A stretch of 40,535 bases of DNA from Aureispira sp. CCB-QB1. Its GTDB lineage: Bacteria > Bacteroidota > Bacteroidia > Chitinophagales > Saprospiraceae. The position numbers were made by a program, and so were the translations under genes. The stretch is from positions 1 to 40,535 of the forward strand of contig CAMBRK010000035.1 of assembly GCA_945870185.1 (NCBI GenBank), given 5' to 3'. Below are positions 1 through 7,678 of the stretch, one piece after another. Numbering within the stretch: the first letter of the stretch is position 1; every line of letters begins with the position of its first letter. The notes under the pieces are model-generated. The model was not told the DNA's origin, searched no databases, and worked only from the letters and a program-made list of their open reading frames with translations.

Positions 1-10
1 AAATAATATA

Positions 11-18
11 TACTTTTG
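11..18 (+). promoter_or_regulatory. Possible -7 promoter box (TACTTTTG) upstream of ilvE
   Basis: TACTTTTG matches the Bacteroidota -7 consensus TAnnTTTG. If used, the transcript would begin near base 25 and leave a leader of about 170 nt before ilvE. The matching -33 element would lie outside the window. The leader holds a perfect short dyad, GTTCTA-AAA-TAGAAC, at 99-113, which could be an operator half-site pair or a small hairpin. Motif match only. Confidence 0.4.
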
Positions 19-194
19 TAGTGTAAATTAAGAACAAATTTAGAACGGTGTTGGTTTAAGGGGGAGTTCTTTATTTTCATAATGATTGATGAAGTTGCGT
101 TCTAAAATAGAACATCTTTGTTGTTATTCATTTTGTGTATCGCAATTAACATACTGACCACAACCAAATTTTTAACCTATTTAATCCAACCCTG

Positions 195-1250
195 ATGAGT
201 TACACATTCAAAATTACCAAAGTAGACCAGTCTGCCATTTCTAAAGTGGATTTTGACAACATACCTTTTGGAAAGACTTTTTCTGACCATATGTTTGTAG
301 CCGACTATATTGACGGACAATGGACAAATCTAGAAATCAGACCTGTTGCTCCCATTCCTACCCATCCGGGGAACATGGCATGGCATTATGGTCAAGCTAT
401 TTTTGAAGGGATGAAAGCAACCCGTGATGCAGCAGGCACCGCGTTGTTGTTTAGACCTGAGATGCATGCTGTAAGACTCAATAAATCTGCAGTACGCATG
501 AGTATGCCAGAAGTGCCGGAAGACTTGTTTTTACAGGCTATACACACCATAGTAGATATGGAAAAAGCTTGGATTCCACCACAAGCAGGCTCAGCATTAT
601 ACATTAGACCATTTATGTATGCTACGGATGAAACCATAGGCGTTAAAGCATCAGATACTTACAGATTTATTATTTTTGTTATGCCTGTAGGTCCATATTA
701 TACAGATCCGGTTAAGCTTTTGGCACAAGATAAGTATGTAAGAGCCGTAGTTGGTGGAGTAGGGGAAGCTAAGACTGCGGGTAACTATGCAGCTTCATTA
801 TTACCTTCTACCATGGCAAGAAAGGAAGGATATCACCAAGTCATGTGGCTGGATGGTGTTCATAAAAAGTTCATCCAGGAAGTAGGCACCATGAACATAT
901 TTTTTGTCATCGGTGAAGAAATCATCACGCCAAATCTCGACGGTGCTATATTAGCGGGTATCACCCGAGATTGTATGATAACACTATTTAAAGACAAAGG
1001 GTACAAAGTGACAGAAAGACCTATTACCATAGATGAAGTCATGGAAGCTGGCGAAAATGGAACCTTAGTAGAGATTTTTGGTACGGGTACCGCTGCTGTA
1101 GTAGCTCCAGTATCACATCTCAAGTACAATGATCATGTCGTTACTTTGGATATGGAAAAACGCAGCATCAGCAAGTGGGCATATGATACGATCAATGGCA
1201 TCAGAAATAGAACCATTGAAGATAAATTTGGGTGGATTGTTCCAGCTTAA
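195..1250 (+). CDS. ilvE: Branched-chain amino acid aminotransferase
   Basis: This is a PLP-dependent fold-IV transaminase that interconverts valine, leucine and isoleucine with their 2-oxo acids, using 2-oxoglutarate/glutamate in the cytoplasm. The 351-residue length fits the eukaryote-like BCAT (BCAT2-type) subfamily found in Bacteroidota. Visible signatures are 'WHYGQAIFEGMKA' near the N-terminus, 'ALYIRPFMYATD' in the middle, and 'GEAKTAGNYAAS', where Lys193 is the expected Schiff-base lysine. 'EVGTMNIFFV' and 'GTGTAAVVAPV' form the cofactor phosphate-binding loops. It starts at ATG 195. The downstream gene is separated by a terminator-like hairpin, so it appears to be monocistronic. I see no truncation and am confident of the family. 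Confidence 0.95.
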   Translation: MSYTFKITKVDQSAISKVDFDNIPFGKTFSDHMFVADYIDGQWTNLEIRPVAPIPTHPGNMAWHYGQAIFEGMKATRDAAGTALLFRPEMHAVRLNKSAVRMSMPEVPEDLFLQAIHTIVDMEKAWIPPQAGSALYIRPFMYATDETIGVKASDTYRFIIFVMPVGPYYTDPVKLLAQDKYVRAVVGGVGEAKTAGNYAASLLPSTMARKEGYHQVMWLDGVHKKFIQEVGTMNIFFVIGEEIITPNLDGAILAGITRDCMITLFKDKGYKVTERPITIDEVMEAGENGTLVEIFGTGTAAVVAPVSHLKYNDHVVTLDMEKRSISKWAYDTINGIRNRTIEDKFGWIVPA

Positions 1251-1286
1251 AAGTTAATTTTTAGGTATCTGTTTATTTAGTTATTA

Positions 1287-1326
1287 AAAAAGGTTAAAAT
1301 AAGTCATAACTTGTTTTAACCTTTTT
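1287..1326 (+). terminator. Hairpin terminator after ilvE
   Basis: Perfect 13-bp inverted repeat AAAAAGGTTAAAA (1287-1299) and TTTTAACCTTTTT (1314-1326) with a 14-nt loop, ending in a T run. It lies 36 bp after the ilvE stop. The stem is AT-rich, so termination may be weak. Its 3' edge overlaps the -7 box of the next gene, so termination and initiation sites are superimposed. Confidence 0.6.
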
Positions 1327-1333
1327 ATATTTG
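1326..1333 (+). promoter_or_regulatory. -7 promoter box (TATATTTG) of the T9SS gene
   Basis: TATATTTG fits TAnnTTTG. It overlaps the TTG codon at 1331 that would otherwise extend the following ORF by seven codons. A promoter here argues that translation starts at ATG 1352. No clear -33 TTG is seen at the usual spacing. Confidence 0.5.
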
Positions 1334-1351
1334 CGTAAAATCATTTTGGAT

Positions 1352-2398
1352 ATGCGTAAATACAGTTTAATTTTATGGGTTAGTTTGCTCTTGAATTTTT
1401 CATTAAGTGCTCAGATCAAAATACTTTATGTAGACGACTCGGATGATGTTTTTTTGAATGCGGAGACGATCTATGATGCCATATTAGATGTAGGATATGA
1501 TGCACATTATTTTAATGCTTTAGATAGTGCTGACCAACTTACTTATGAATATTTAGCCAATTATGATTTAGTCATATGGCAGACTTCCAATGATGGTACT
1601 AAACTATCCTTGTGGAATCAAGACGATACTGAAAATAATGAAATCAAAATGTATCTAGAAAATGGAGGCAACCTTTGGATAGGTGGTTTGGATTTTTTGT
1701 TTGATAAATATGGAACACCGCCTCAATCATTTGTAAAGGGTTCATTTGTTTATGACTTTATGGGTTTACAATCGTATGATTGCCAAAGTTATGGAAATGA
1801 TGGTGGGAAAGGCGTACCTTTAGTTGTACCTGAAGATACCTCAGTCATCAAGAATTTAGTACCCTTGAAGTGGAATTTTCCAACACTTTGGTGGGTTGAC
1901 GGCATCACTCCGCGACAAGAAGCTCATGTTATTTATAGAATGAAAGGAGATAATTACCTATTGGATAAGAAAATTTGTGGAGTGTTAAACTCTGGTGATA
2001 ACTATCATGTTTTTTCTAGTTTTTTTGATTTAGGCGTAGCTTTTGATTTTGAGCTCATGAAGATGTCCGTACTCCCAGTGTTGGATTTTTTTGATTCAAA
2101 AATTGTAAATACTTCCTATGATCAAAATATTCAACATGATGTAATACTCTATCCCAATCCAGTCACACACCATATCATCAATATAGAGTTTGATAAACTT
2201 CCTGTAACCAATCAAAAGGTGGAGTTTAAACTTTTTGACATCTATGGTCACTTGATATCTACTTCGGATGAAGTATTGTATGACGGAGTTAGCCGCACTA
2301 CTTATCAGTTGCACCTACCCAATATATCTACCGGCCTTTTCTACATCCAAATCAATGCTGATCATAAAATCATAACTAAGTCTTTTGTAAGAAAGTGA
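1352..2398 (+). CDS. T9SS type A sorting-domain protein with GATase1-like N-terminal domain
   Basis: Exported protein of unknown role, 348 residues from ATG 1352. An N-terminal signal peptide (about residues 1-20, hydrophobic 'LILWVSLLLNFSLSAQ') is followed by a domain beginning 'IKILYVDDSDD' and containing 'YDLVIWQTSNDG' and 'NGGNLWIGG'. This pattern resembles glutamine-amidotransferase-like flavodoxin folds found in extracellular proteins, but no catalytic Cys/His pair could be assigned. The last 80 or so residues are a T9SS type A C-terminal domain ('VILYPNPVTHHI', then 'NISTGLFYIQI' and a basic end), so the product should cross the outer membrane by the Por system. A longer TTG start at 1331 is possible but overlaps a promoter box. 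Function unknown; class assignment is firm. Confidence 0.85.
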   Translation: MRKYSLILWVSLLLNFSLSAQIKILYVDDSDDVFLNAETIYDAILDVGYDAHYFNALDSADQLTYEYLANYDLVIWQTSNDGTKLSLWNQDDTENNEIKMYLENGGNLWIGGLDFLFDKYGTPPQSFVKGSFVYDFMGLQSYDCQSYGNDGGKGVPLVVPEDTSVIKNLVPLKWNFPTLWWVDGITPRQEAHVIYRMKGDNYLLDKKICGVLNSGDNYHVFSSFFDLGVAFDFELMKMSVLPVLDFFDSKIVNTSYDQNIQHDVILYPNPVTHHIINIEFDKLPVTNQKVEFKLFDIYGHLISTSDEVLYDGVSRTTYQLHLPNISTGLFYIQINADHKIITKSFVRK

Positions 2399-2470
2399 TT
2401 TTATGGTTGGGGAAATTACTTTTTTTATAAAAGTGGTGTACATTTAGATCATTCCATTCAAAAAAAAATC

Positions 2471-2501
2471 TTACCCTTTTTAGGGTAATTTTAATTTTTT
2501 T
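2471..2501 (+). terminator. Terminator after the first T9SS gene
   Basis: Perfect hairpin TTACCCT (2471-2477), TTTT loop, AGGGTAA (2482-2488), followed by a T-rich tail to about 2501. It lies 72 bp past the stop codon. Confidence 0.7.
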
Positions 2502-2796
2502 GATATTAAGGAAATAAACACTTTAAGAAAAAAAATATACAAAATCTATTGATAGCATTGTATCTGTATAACACGGAAAATTGCCACGTATAAATCGGCT
2601 CTTTTTTTGGCATCCAAAAGGGGTATTTGTCATATTATATAAAAATCATATGGTATCATTTTTGGCTTAGTACTAGCAAATGACCAATATGTCATCACGA
2701 TTTCAAAGGAAAGGTGAAACATAAAAGTCACCAAACTCATACGAGATCAATAATCAACCTTATTGTCCTTAATAACCAAGACAAAACTCTGATATT
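2502..2796. other. Intergenic stretch before the 36-codon ORF
   Basis: No gene is visible on either strand. It holds only small dyads: TGAC-CAATAT-GTCA near 2681 and GGTGA with TCACC near 2712-2732. No TAnnTTTG box was found, so the origin of any transcript reading the following small ORF is unresolved. Confidence 0.5.
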
Positions 2797-2907
2797 ATGT
2801 TTTACAAAAAAGACGAAATTCTTTTCAGAGACTCCAGGTTTGTTTTAGCTTTTTTATTGCTTAGCGGCATTACCATTTTTATGATGCTAAGTTATCAGCA
2901 AGTTTAA
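2797..2907 (+). CDS. Candidate small single-pass membrane protein, 36 aa
   Basis: Short ORF beginning MFYKKDEILFRDSRF, followed by a hydrophobic stretch of about 16 residues ('VLAFLLLSGITIFMML') and ending SYQQV. The basic and acidic N-terminus followed by one membrane helix is the usual look of a bacterial small membrane protein. A strong terminator begins 27 bp after its stop, giving a compact transcription-unit-like arrangement in an otherwise gene-free region. I do not recognise a family. It could instead be the coding-looking part of an sRNA locus. Evidence is composition and context only. Confidence 0.4.
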   Translation: MFYKKDEILFRDSRFVLAFLLLSGITIFMMLSYQQV

Positions 2908-2933
2908 TGCAATCACAGTTTTTCTGAAATGAG

Positions 2934-2968
2934 AAGCCCCTTCGCTGAAATAGTGACGGGGCTTTTTG
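2934..2968 (+). terminator. Strong terminator after the 36-codon ORF
   Basis: AAGCCCC (2934-2940) pairs with GGGGCTT (2958-2964) and is followed by T residues. The loop can extend the stem with TCGCT against AGTGA, using one G-U pair. This is a clear intrinsic terminator with no large gene upstream of it on the plus strand since 2398. Confidence 0.75.
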
Positions 2969-3024
2969 ATTTTAGGGTTTCTTTATGATTCTCTATTTAT
3001 TTATGAATTATACCTGAATAATGT

Positions 3025-3240
3025 TTAAGCAGCGGATAAAAGCAAAGTAAATCCTTCTTGTAATTCGTGCTTTATTCCAATAATTGGCTTTTTTTCAAAA
3101 GTTTGATTTGCTATCAATGCTGAAATTGCATTATTGAAAAAGCCTTGTAAGGATCTATGTCGGGAGTGTTGAATTGAGCACATATTTTTTAACTCATCGT
3201 TCATAGATTCAATTACAGCTCTCTTTCTCCTGCTGGGCAT
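3025..3240 (-). pseudogene. IS982-family transposase, C-terminal remnant
   Basis: 71 codons resembling the C-terminal end of IS982-family transposases: 'PSRRKRAVIESMNDELKNM', then 'IQHSRHRS' and a helix-rich 'FFNNAISALIA'. This family normally has about 280-300 residues, with the catalytic DDE residues mainly upstream of this segment, so only the tail remains. Upstream in the same frame are stop codons at 3244-3246 and 3250-3252. No inverted terminal repeats were identified. It abuts the remnant of a different IS family, so this is a decayed insertion scar, not an active element. Confidence 0.7.
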
Positions 3241-3249
3241 AGTTTACAA

Positions 3250-3681
3250 TTACGTCTGGCTGTTGCCATGGCTGCACCATGAATCAGAGACGGAATGTAT
3301 TGTATAAACGAAAGCCACATAACTAATCTCCTGTTGTGGTACACCAAATTCATTGCCTTGTATCTCTAATAAAGTTCGAAGTGTCTTGTCTTCATTGACC
3401 ATATAATGCAATTCGTCATACGTTAAATTAAGCCCTAACCTATATTGGGCTAAAACAAAGATTTGCCATAAATCCATGCCGCGTCTCCCTGTGGGCTTCT
3501 TACCTTTGGTAATATATTCTTCCAATATGACAAATATTTGTTCACTGTACTCAGGCGTTTTGCATATCTCCAATAATGACAAACCAATTTTATATGCTGC
3601 GGTTCTAAAGTTGTATCTAATCTCTGTATCTTCTATGGCTACTCTCCCAAGGCTATATTGTTGCACGAATCTTTTACGCAT
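3250..3681 (-). pseudogene. ISNCY-like transposase, N-terminal remnant
   Basis: 143 codons starting MRKRFVQQYSLG and containing 'ILEEYITKGKKPTGRRGMDL' and 'YRLGLNLTYDELHYMVNED'. This is how ISNCY-type transposases begin ('MRKRFEQQ', 'GMDLWxI', 'YDxLxxxxNxD'). Such proteins are normally about 400-450 residues, so the catalytic part is missing. Homology seems to end near 'VPQQEISY', and the last 20 or so codons look unrelated. Truncation and juxtaposition with an IS982 tail indicate deletion or nested insertion. Family name is moderately sure; pseudogene status is sure. Confidence 0.65.
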
Positions 3682-3857
3682 ATTGAATGATTTTATAATT
3701 TTTTGACCAAATGTACTAAAAACATATGTATAATTAATACAATATAAGTATATTAATTTACTTATGCAAATTCATATCAAAATTATTCAAATTCTTATTT
3801 CTACACCTGTATCTGTGCATTAGTTAGTTATACGTTTTCTTGCAGACACTAGATAAC

Positions 3858-5060
3858 TTACCTATTAAACCAACTTTGTGGGTTGAGTTTGGACTTATCT
3901 TTCCATAGTTCGAAATGAAGCTCTGAGCTTCCATCATCTCCTGCAACAATGTTTCCTATGGCTTGTCCGCGTTTGATTTTCTGATCTTTGGTCACAGATA
4001 CACCATCTAGTTTTGAATACACCGAGTAGTAAGTCCCATGTTTGATAATGACCATATTTTTAAATCCTGGGATATTGGTGATACCTACCACTTCTCCATC
4101 ATAGATACAACTCACTGTTGTTGCACCAGGTATAGTGAAGTCCACACCGTTATTGGACACGTCTACATTTTTGATAGTAGGGTGAGGATGTGTACCAAAT
4201 TTTCCAGTGATGCTACCTTTGGCTACAGGCCAATTGAGAGCTCCTTTATTTTTAGCAAAGCTAGAATTGTCTATTTCTCTGGTTTTGGCCGTAGATGTAC
4301 TTTCGTTGGCTTTATCCTTTTCCTTGGCTTTGGCTAGCTCTGCAAAGATGATTTTTTCGATAGCAGTATTTAGTTTTTCACGTTGTTTTTCATTATTGCG
4401 GATTTTGGCCATCAGGTTATCTTCTTCTTTGGATAGCGATTTTACAAGTTTATCTTTTTCGATTTGTTCTTTTTGAAGTAAGGCGATGTTTTTGTTACTT
4501 TCGGTGAGGGAAGTCAGATTTTTTTGTTTCACACTTGCTATTTCTTCATTTTTATTTTTGATTTCACCCGTAATGGTTTGTATTTCTTCGAGTTTTTGCT
4601 CAGTGTACTGATTAAATTGTTGAATATATCTCCATTTGAGCATCAATTTATTGAGATTGTCAGACGATAATAAATAAGTCCAGTCGGAGCCCGCCATTTT
4701 CTGTAGGTAAGCTGTTCTAAGGATTTTTTTGTATTGAATTTTTAATGAGATATGTTTATCTTGCAACTCTTTGAGTTGGGTTTCATTTTGGGCTATCTGT
4801 TGATCATTTAGTTTGACTTCATTATTGAGGTTTTCGATAAGTTTTTTTCTAGTAGAAACTTTTTCTTCTAGTGCTTTTAATTGAGTGAGGCTGAGCTCTT
4901 TGGATTTTTTAGTGGACTGCAGTTTTTGAGATGCTTTTTCAATATCTTTAATGATTTGAATACGCTGTTTTTCAAGTTCTTGCCGGTTTTGAGCATTCGA
5001 CGCTCCTATGATTGTCAGGCCAATAAGAAAGGTGATGATGCATTTAGTTGATCTTTTCAT
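3858..5060 (-). CDS. Murein hydrolase activator EnvC-like (coiled coil + degenerate LytM/M23 domain)
   Basis: Periplasmic factor expected to activate an N-acetylmuramoyl-L-alanine amidase during septal peptidoglycan splitting. Of 400 residues, about 1-24 are a signal peptide ending 'GASNAQ'. About 25-240 are long coiled coil, including 'ELEKQRIQIIKDIEKASQKL'. About 270-400 are a LytM domain. The zinc-ligand positions of active M23 peptidases look lost: 'NNGVDF' stands where HxxxD is expected, 'YSKL' instead of YxHL, and 'SELHFELW' keeps only one His of the HxH pair. Loss of zinc binding is the hallmark of EnvC/NlpD activators. It is last of a three-gene operon, and its start overlaps the DUF4292 gene by 17 bp. 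Confidence 0.88.
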   Translation of the reverse strand: MKRSTKCIITFLIGLTIIGASNAQNRQELEKQRIQIIKDIEKASQKLQSTKKSKELSLTQLKALEEKVSTRKKLIENLNNEVKLNDQQIAQNETQLKELQDKHISLKIQYKKILRTAYLQKMAGSDWTYLLSSDNLNKLMLKWRYIQQFNQYTEQKLEEIQTITGEIKNKNEEIASVKQKNLTSLTESNKNIALLQKEQIEKDKLVKSLSKEEDNLMAKIRNNEKQREKLNTAIEKIIFAELAKAKEKDKANESTSTAKTREIDNSSFAKNKGALNWPVAKGSITGKFGTHPHPTIKNVDVSNNGVDFTIPGATTVSCIYDGEVVGITNIPGFKNMVIIKHGTYYSVYSKLDGVSVTKDQKIKRGQAIGNIVAGDDGSSELHFELWKDKSKLNPQSWFNR

Positions 5061-5790
5061 AATGCCCGGGTATTGAAAATTTAATTTCTGACGGTTTGTC
5101 TATCACAATCTCTGAAATAGTTAACTCCAAGCTCCCATTTTCGGTGTCGGAGTAAGGGTAGGAGACACTTCTTTGATAGGCTATCTTACCTTTACCAGGA
5201 TACATTCTATAATCAGAATACTGAATCACAACAGTCCTGTTTTGTAGGTCTGTGATCTTGAGTTGTGCCAGTTCCAGTGAGTTTCCGTTGATGGTGTATT
5301 CTAGTGCTAAATTATCTTCTTGGCTTTTCAGGATATAGTGATCAGTTGTCTTACTTATGACCGCTGAAGACAGCTCCGGAATCATGACATTACCTACCAA
5401 TAATTGTTGTAAATCGGTAAATGCTGCATTGATGGCAAAGATGTTTTTGATCTTATCCAGGCTTTCTACTTCATATGCAGATTCAAACTTGTAGAGAATA
5501 GTATAGGATTTAGGGTCAACATATATCTTGGCAGCTTCTATTCCAAATTTTTTGACTGATACCAGTATAGCGCTATCCTTTTGCATCTTTACCTGCATCG
5601 TGCCTGATATTTTTTCATCAGGATTATCTATGGATGTGGATAATTTAGCATTAATCCACGTGAAGTTGATGTTTCGGTTATTTAATGCACTGATAAGCTC
5701 TTCATTACTGCGCTCTACTATGTTTACTTTTTTTTGAGTAGCACAAGATAAGAAAGTGCCAATCATCAACATGATCAAATATTTACACAT
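5044..5790 (-). CDS. DUF4292-family lipoprotein
   Basis: Probable outer-membrane or periplasmic lipoprotein of the DUF4292 family, function not established. From ATG 5790, 248 residues: the N-terminus 'MCKYLIMLMIGTFLSCATQ' is a lipoprotein signal with Cys17 as the likely lipidation site. The rest is β-rich, with 'INAKLSTSIDNPDEKISGTM' and a repeated short-strand pattern reminiscent of LolA/LolB-like folds. The start at 5790 lies one base past the TPR gene's stop. A start at 5811 would overlap that gene by 20 bp and is also possible. Position between a TPR protein and EnvC is typical for Bacteroidota and suggests an envelope-assembly role. Confidence 0.85.
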   Translation of the reverse strand: MCKYLIMLMIGTFLSCATQKKVNIVERSNEELISALNNRNINFTWINAKLSTSIDNPDEKISGTMQVKMQKDSAILVSVKKFGIEAAKIYVDPKSYTILYKFESAYEVESLDKIKNIFAINAAFTDLQQLLVGNVMIPELSSAVISKTTDHYILKSQEDNLALEYTINGNSLELAQLKITDLQNRTVVIQYSDYRMYPGKGKIAYQRSVSYPYSDTENGSLELTISEIVIDKPSEIKFSIPGHYEKIN

Positions 5791-5791
5791 C

Positions 5792-7300
5792 TTATTGACC
5801 TTTGGTATCATGGAGTTTTATCTTTAATCTTCCAATATTTCCGCCATTTTGAATCGACTTTTCCCAATAAGCTCTTGCATTCTTAATGTCAAGAGTAGCA
5901 AGTGCAACGTCCCCTTTCAGTTCCCATGCGTCTCCATTTTTTTCCGTGCTGATGTCAAGCGCCTTTTGTATCCATTCATTTGCCGTTTTAAAATCTTTGT
6001 TTTTAATGGAAGGCTCGGCTTTGATAACATAAATTCTACTTAGAATATCGGGGTTTGCACCGCTGATCAGCTCTGCATCTTCTAGAAGGGACAATGCTTT
6101 TTTAGCGTTATTTATTTCGTAAGCTGCTTTAGCGCCAAAACAATAAGACAAAGCATTGTTAGGGAAGTAGTCCATAGCTTCTGTAGCAATCTCATGAAGC
6201 CTTTGGTAGTCTTTCAGTTCTACTAGGCAAAACATCAGTTGCTCCCAAACGCTGAAAATATTCTTGTTCAACGATAGCGTCTTTTCATATTGTCTTGTTG
6301 CGGCTAGTATATTTCCACTGTTTTTCAGGACATCAGCATAGAGCGCATGAGCTTTGGCTTCTTTGGGATGAGCCAAAACCAACTTATCGCCTAAGTTTAT
6401 GAGCTGTTTGGAAAGTAAAGTGTCGTCTGTTGCAGCTTGCTTTTGCAAATACGGAAGTAGTTCTTTTATTTTCATGTCCAAAGGTGCATCAGGATTACTG
6501 ACCAATGGTTGTAGGGTGATGAGTTTGTCTTCTGGCGTTCCTTTTCTATTACTGATCAAAATTAAACCTAGTTTGGCGTCTTGATCATTCGGATTGATTT
6601 CCAATATTTTTTTCAAATAAGGTTCGCTATCCATCACTCTATCATTGGCATGTAGCACGCTGATGATGAGTTTATAATACTTAGTATCATTAGGATACTT
6701 AGCCGTAAGCTGGTTTAGATAGGTCAGTGCTTGGGGTAGGTTACCCGCGGTTTCGTAAAGTTCTGCAATTTTTATGGTATTTTGGGTATTCCATCCAAAG
6801 TTTTTTTCTTTGGTTTGTAGCGTTTTTATAGCATCATCATAATCTTGTTTTTTGACCTGCAGCTGAACTAGTTTATCATATATTTCATTTTTTTTACTTT
6901 GCGAGAGTAATTGTGTTTTTAATAATACGATCGCTTCATCAGCTCTTCCTGACTTTTCTAGATATTCTATTTCAAATGTTTTGAAATACTCATTGCTTCC
7001 ATCTAATTTTAAAGCAGATTTTAAGTTCGTTTCTGTTTGGTTAAAATCTTTTTTATCGTAGTAAAGCTTCGCTAATTCAAAATAAACCATGGCTTGTTCG
7101 GGAGCTTCACGTCTGATACTGTCTAGCAACTTGATGGCTTCATCTTTTTTATCGGAAAAAATCAAGAGTTTAGCTTTCACAAAACGATCTTCAATTTTGA
7201 TCTCTTTCTCTGACATCCTAAGGTCAGTGGTCTGACTTAGTGAGATACCATAAGAACAAAACCAACATAAAACTAATAACTTACATCGTGTATATTGCAT
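5792..7300 (-). CDS. Secreted tetratricopeptide-repeat protein
   Basis: 502 residues: signal peptide (about 1-23, 'LLVLCWFCSYGISLSQ') followed by TPR helices across almost the whole length, for example 'AMVYFELAKLYYDKKDF', 'KYYKLIISVLHANDR' and 'AKAHALYADVLKNSGNI'. TPR proteins are protein-protein scaffolds; here the location is periplasmic or outer-membrane-associated. It is first in an operon with the DUF4292 lipoprotein and the EnvC-like activator, with 1-17 bp spacing or overlap, so all three probably serve one envelope process. No enzymatic motif is seen. A promoter box lies at 7437-7444. Confidence 0.88.
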   Translation of the reverse strand: MQYTRCKLLVLCWFCSYGISLSQTTDLRMSEKEIKIEDRFVKAKLLIFSDKKDEAIKLLDSIRREAPEQAMVYFELAKLYYDKKDFNQTETNLKSALKLDGSNEYFKTFEIEYLEKSGRADEAIVLLKTQLLSQSKKNEIYDKLVQLQVKKQDYDDAIKTLQTKEKNFGWNTQNTIKIAELYETAGNLPQALTYLNQLTAKYPNDTKYYKLIISVLHANDRVMDSEPYLKKILEINPNDQDAKLGLILISNRKGTPEDKLITLQPLVSNPDAPLDMKIKELLPYLQKQAATDDTLLSKQLINLGDKLVLAHPKEAKAHALYADVLKNSGNILAATRQYEKTLSLNKNIFSVWEQLMFCLVELKDYQRLHEIATEAMDYFPNNALSYCFGAKAAYEINNAKKALSLLEDAELISGANPDILSRIYVIKAEPSIKNKDFKTANEWIQKALDISTEKNGDAWELKGDVALATLDIKNARAYWEKSIQNGGNIGRLKIKLHDTKGQ

Positions 7301-7436
7301 CTTTTAGAAATGAAATTCAGAATTATAATACCAAGTCTTGGATTTTAAATTATTATTTTAATTAAATAAATGACACTAAATGGATGATAAAAACCCAAAT
7401 CCTTGCTATACTAACTCAAAACGCAGTTAGATGGTT

Positions 7437-7444
7437 CAAAGGTA
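7437..7444 (-). promoter_or_regulatory. Possible -7 box for the TPR-DUF4292-EnvC operon
   Basis: CAAAGGTA on the plus strand reads TACCTTTG on the minus strand, a match to TAnnTTTG. It would give a leader of about 130 nt. No good -33 TTG is seen. The surrounding 7301-7678 (378 bp) holds no gene; the only other notable item is a TTGTTG/CAACAA dyad at 7587-7606, downstream of pyk, without a T tract. Confidence 0.4.
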
Positions 7445-7678
7445 CAGCTTTACATATATTTATTTAATAATAATATGTTAAAATTTACAGAATTAGAATA
7501 TCATCGATGTCAATGAGGTCCACTTAGGAGACACTTTGGAAGCATCGCTGCAAAATTATGGCGTTATAATCATTACTACGTATCAATTGTTGATAATTAG
7601 CAACAAACCACAATCTATCCACAACGCGGTAGTATGAACAAAATAATTTAACATCAGACCATAAATACGAAGTACTAC

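Noticed and set aside
1331-1351. TTG start extending the first T9SS gene
   Set aside because: The TTG is part of a TATATTTG promoter box and the extension precedes a good signal peptide.
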